Below are positions 13,929 to 14,427 of a stretch of 14,427 bases of DNA, in pieces. This stretch comes from Treponema sp. GTDB lineage: Bacteria; Spirochaetota; Spirochaetia; Treponematales; Breznakiellaceae. The notes below the pieces were generated by a model, which searched no databases, was not told the origin of the DNA, and saw only the letters and a program-made list of their open reading frames with translations. The stretch lies in the NCBI GenBank assembly GCA_031284385.1, contig JAISZZ010000051.1:1-14427 (forward strand). The letters run 5' to 3'. Both the position numbers and the translations under genes were made by a program. The stretch's first letter is position 1; the number at the start of each line of letters is the position of its first letter.

Positions 13929-14154
13929 GCCTCACAGTAAATAGAGCTCTACGTTTCTACTAAGCAAAAACACCATTAATGATGAGGAAACGCACTCTTA
14001 AAGCGGGAGGATTTAAAACTATCGGAATAGCGCGCCGGTGTCAAGTACCCGAATATGAGATTCAGGGCGAGCGAGCTATATTTTGCCTGAAAACCCCTCG
14101 AATTATTGTATTTCAGGGTATATTTTAACAGATTCTCAAATTTTATGATTTTTG

Positions 14155-14188
14155 TAACAGGGTGAAAATTCCGAATTTTACCCTGTTA
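14155..14188. repeat. 15-bp imperfect hairpin containing motif copy C
   Basis: TAACAGGGT (14155-14163) pairs with ACCCTGTTA (14180-14188), and AAAATT (14165-14170) pairs with AATTTT (14174-14179) around loop CCG, with one bulged G (14164). The centre contains AAATTCCGAATTTTACC (14166-14182), the third copy of the intergenic motif also found at 2118 and 4259. It lies between divergent genes and has no T-run, so it is not a normal terminator. Confidence 0.6.
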
Positions 14189-14198
14189 TATAGCGCCG

Positions 14199-14243
14199 CG
14201 CTGATTAACTTGAGGCCGCGTCAACATAGTTGACGTATCAGCG
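14199..14243 (+). promoter_or_regulatory. Nested inverted repeats at the selB promoter, candidate operator
   Basis: The inner dyad CGTCAACATAGTTGACG (14219-14235) has perfect 7-bp arms around ATA. The outer arms CGCTGAT (14199-14205) and ATCAGCG (14237-14243) are also perfect reverse complements. The inner dyad lies where the -35 should be. A regulator binding it could act as activator or repressor, but the regulator family cannot be named from the site. Confidence 0.55.
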
Positions 14244-14244
14244 T

Positions 14245-14253
14245 TGTTATAAT
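14245..14253 (+). promoter_or_regulatory. Extended -10 promoter of selB
   Basis: TGTTATAAT consists of a TG one base before a perfect TATAAT (14248-14253). No -35 hexamer is at 16-18 bases; the dyad takes its place. The predicted start near 14260 gives a leader of about 55 bases that carries a strong ribosome binding site, AAGGAGG (14300-14306). Confidence 0.65.
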
Positions 14254-14314
14254 CAAATTAGTCCACATCTTTACGCGCCGTCCGAAACGGGGTAATATCA
14301 AGGAGGTTAAAATA

Positions 14315-14427
14315 ATGGAATATCCCTTTATTCTTGGGACAGCCGGGCATATCGACCACGGTAAAACAGCCCTTGTCCGCGCCATGACGGGAATAGACTG
14401 CGACCGCCTTGAGGAAGAAAAGCGCCG
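14315..14427 (+). CDS. selB: Selenocysteine-specific elongation factor SelB, N-terminus (cut by right edge)
   Basis: Only 37 codons are present, but they are diagnostic. [20 protein letters not shown] has the SelB-type P-loop G-H-I-D-H-G-K-T directly at the N-terminus, and [14 protein letters not shown] is the SelB switch I start (the family reads T-G-x-D-x-D-R-L-x-E-E-K). SelB is a GTPase that brings selenocysteyl-tRNA to UGA codons marked by a SECIS element. The start is fixed by AAGGAGG 8 bases upstream. Its presence implies that the organism makes selenoproteins; selA, selC and selD are not in this window. Confidence 0.93.
   Translation, partial: MEYPFILGTAGHIDHGKTALVRAMTGIDCDRLEEEKR

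Larger units (their letters stand above)
13862..14314. other. 453-base divergent region between chemoreceptor and selB
   Basis: No gene or tRNA is supported here. From left to right it contains the chemoreceptor ribosome binding site, palindromes at 13898-13911 and 13942-13951 with a possible -10 between them, and about 150 bases without clear signals. A large hairpin (14155-14188), nested inverted repeats (14199-14243), and the selB promoter and ribosome binding site follow. The density of dyad symmetry is high. Confidence 0.55.

Noticed and set aside
13862..13960. Flagellar sigma28 promoter for the chemoreceptor
   Set aside because: TAAAG and GACGAAAT-like stretches occur, but their spacing is too short for the known TAAA...GCCGATAA arrangement.
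14191..14290. Selenocysteine tRNA next to selB
   Set aside because: The nested repeats suggested a cloverleaf, but there is no T-loop consensus, no UCA anticodon in a suitable stem, and no acceptor stem of the right length.

Overview
The window most likely comes from a treponeme-like spirochaete of moderate G+C content. This is inferred from the mix of genes and not from a marker gene. The window has several orphan exported proteins with spirochaete-style loose lipoboxes, TPR lipoproteins, a large dCache chemoreceptor, a YbdG-type mechanosensitive channel, a molybdenum hydroxylase of the short-N-terminus type, and selB. SelB fits host-associated treponemes known to make selenoproteins, such as termite-gut species, but no 16S or other phylogenetic marker is present.

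Layout, left to right. (1) Minus strand, 1-2044: a DegT-family PLP aminotransferase followed 11 bases later by the start of a xanthine dehydrogenase-type molybdopterin subunit, which begins at TTG and runs off the left edge. (2) 2275-4218, plus: a large lipoprotein with a low-complexity linker. (3) 6632-4325, minus: a two-gene operon of a six-helix membrane protein and a TPR lipoprotein. (4) 6658-7731, plus: a second TPR-like exported protein, divergent from (3) with overlapping promoters. (5) 8301-7744, minus: an HslJ/META-type lipoprotein. (6) 8604-9878, plus: a YbdG-type channel whose stop codon abuts that of (7). (7) 10700-9879, minus: an exported two-domain orphan. (8) A 0.5-kb gene-free stretch with three inverted repeats. 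(9) 13861-11203, minus: a chemoreceptor, then a small secreted protein with its own promoter and an Ala/Pro/Lys tail. (10) A 453-base divergent region rich in dyad symmetry, then the first 37 codons of selB on the plus strand.

Six of the ten complete genes encode proteins predicted to be exported or lipidated, so the middle of the window reads as a cell-envelope island of short, alternately oriented transcription units. The proteins have no shared pathway that I can demonstrate. The channel, chemoreceptor and envelope lipoproteins fit sensing or envelope maintenance only in a general way.

The most notable signals are non-coding. Five genes have a sigma70-like -10 hexamer ending only 6-10 bases before the start codon, which predicts leaderless or almost leaderless mRNAs. 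The selB promoter has an extended -10 whose -35 position is occupied by nested inverted repeats. The 10.7-11.2 kb gap can fold into strong RNA stems on the minus strand. I found no CRISPR array, rRNA, tRNA, complete insertion sequence, or recognisable defence system.
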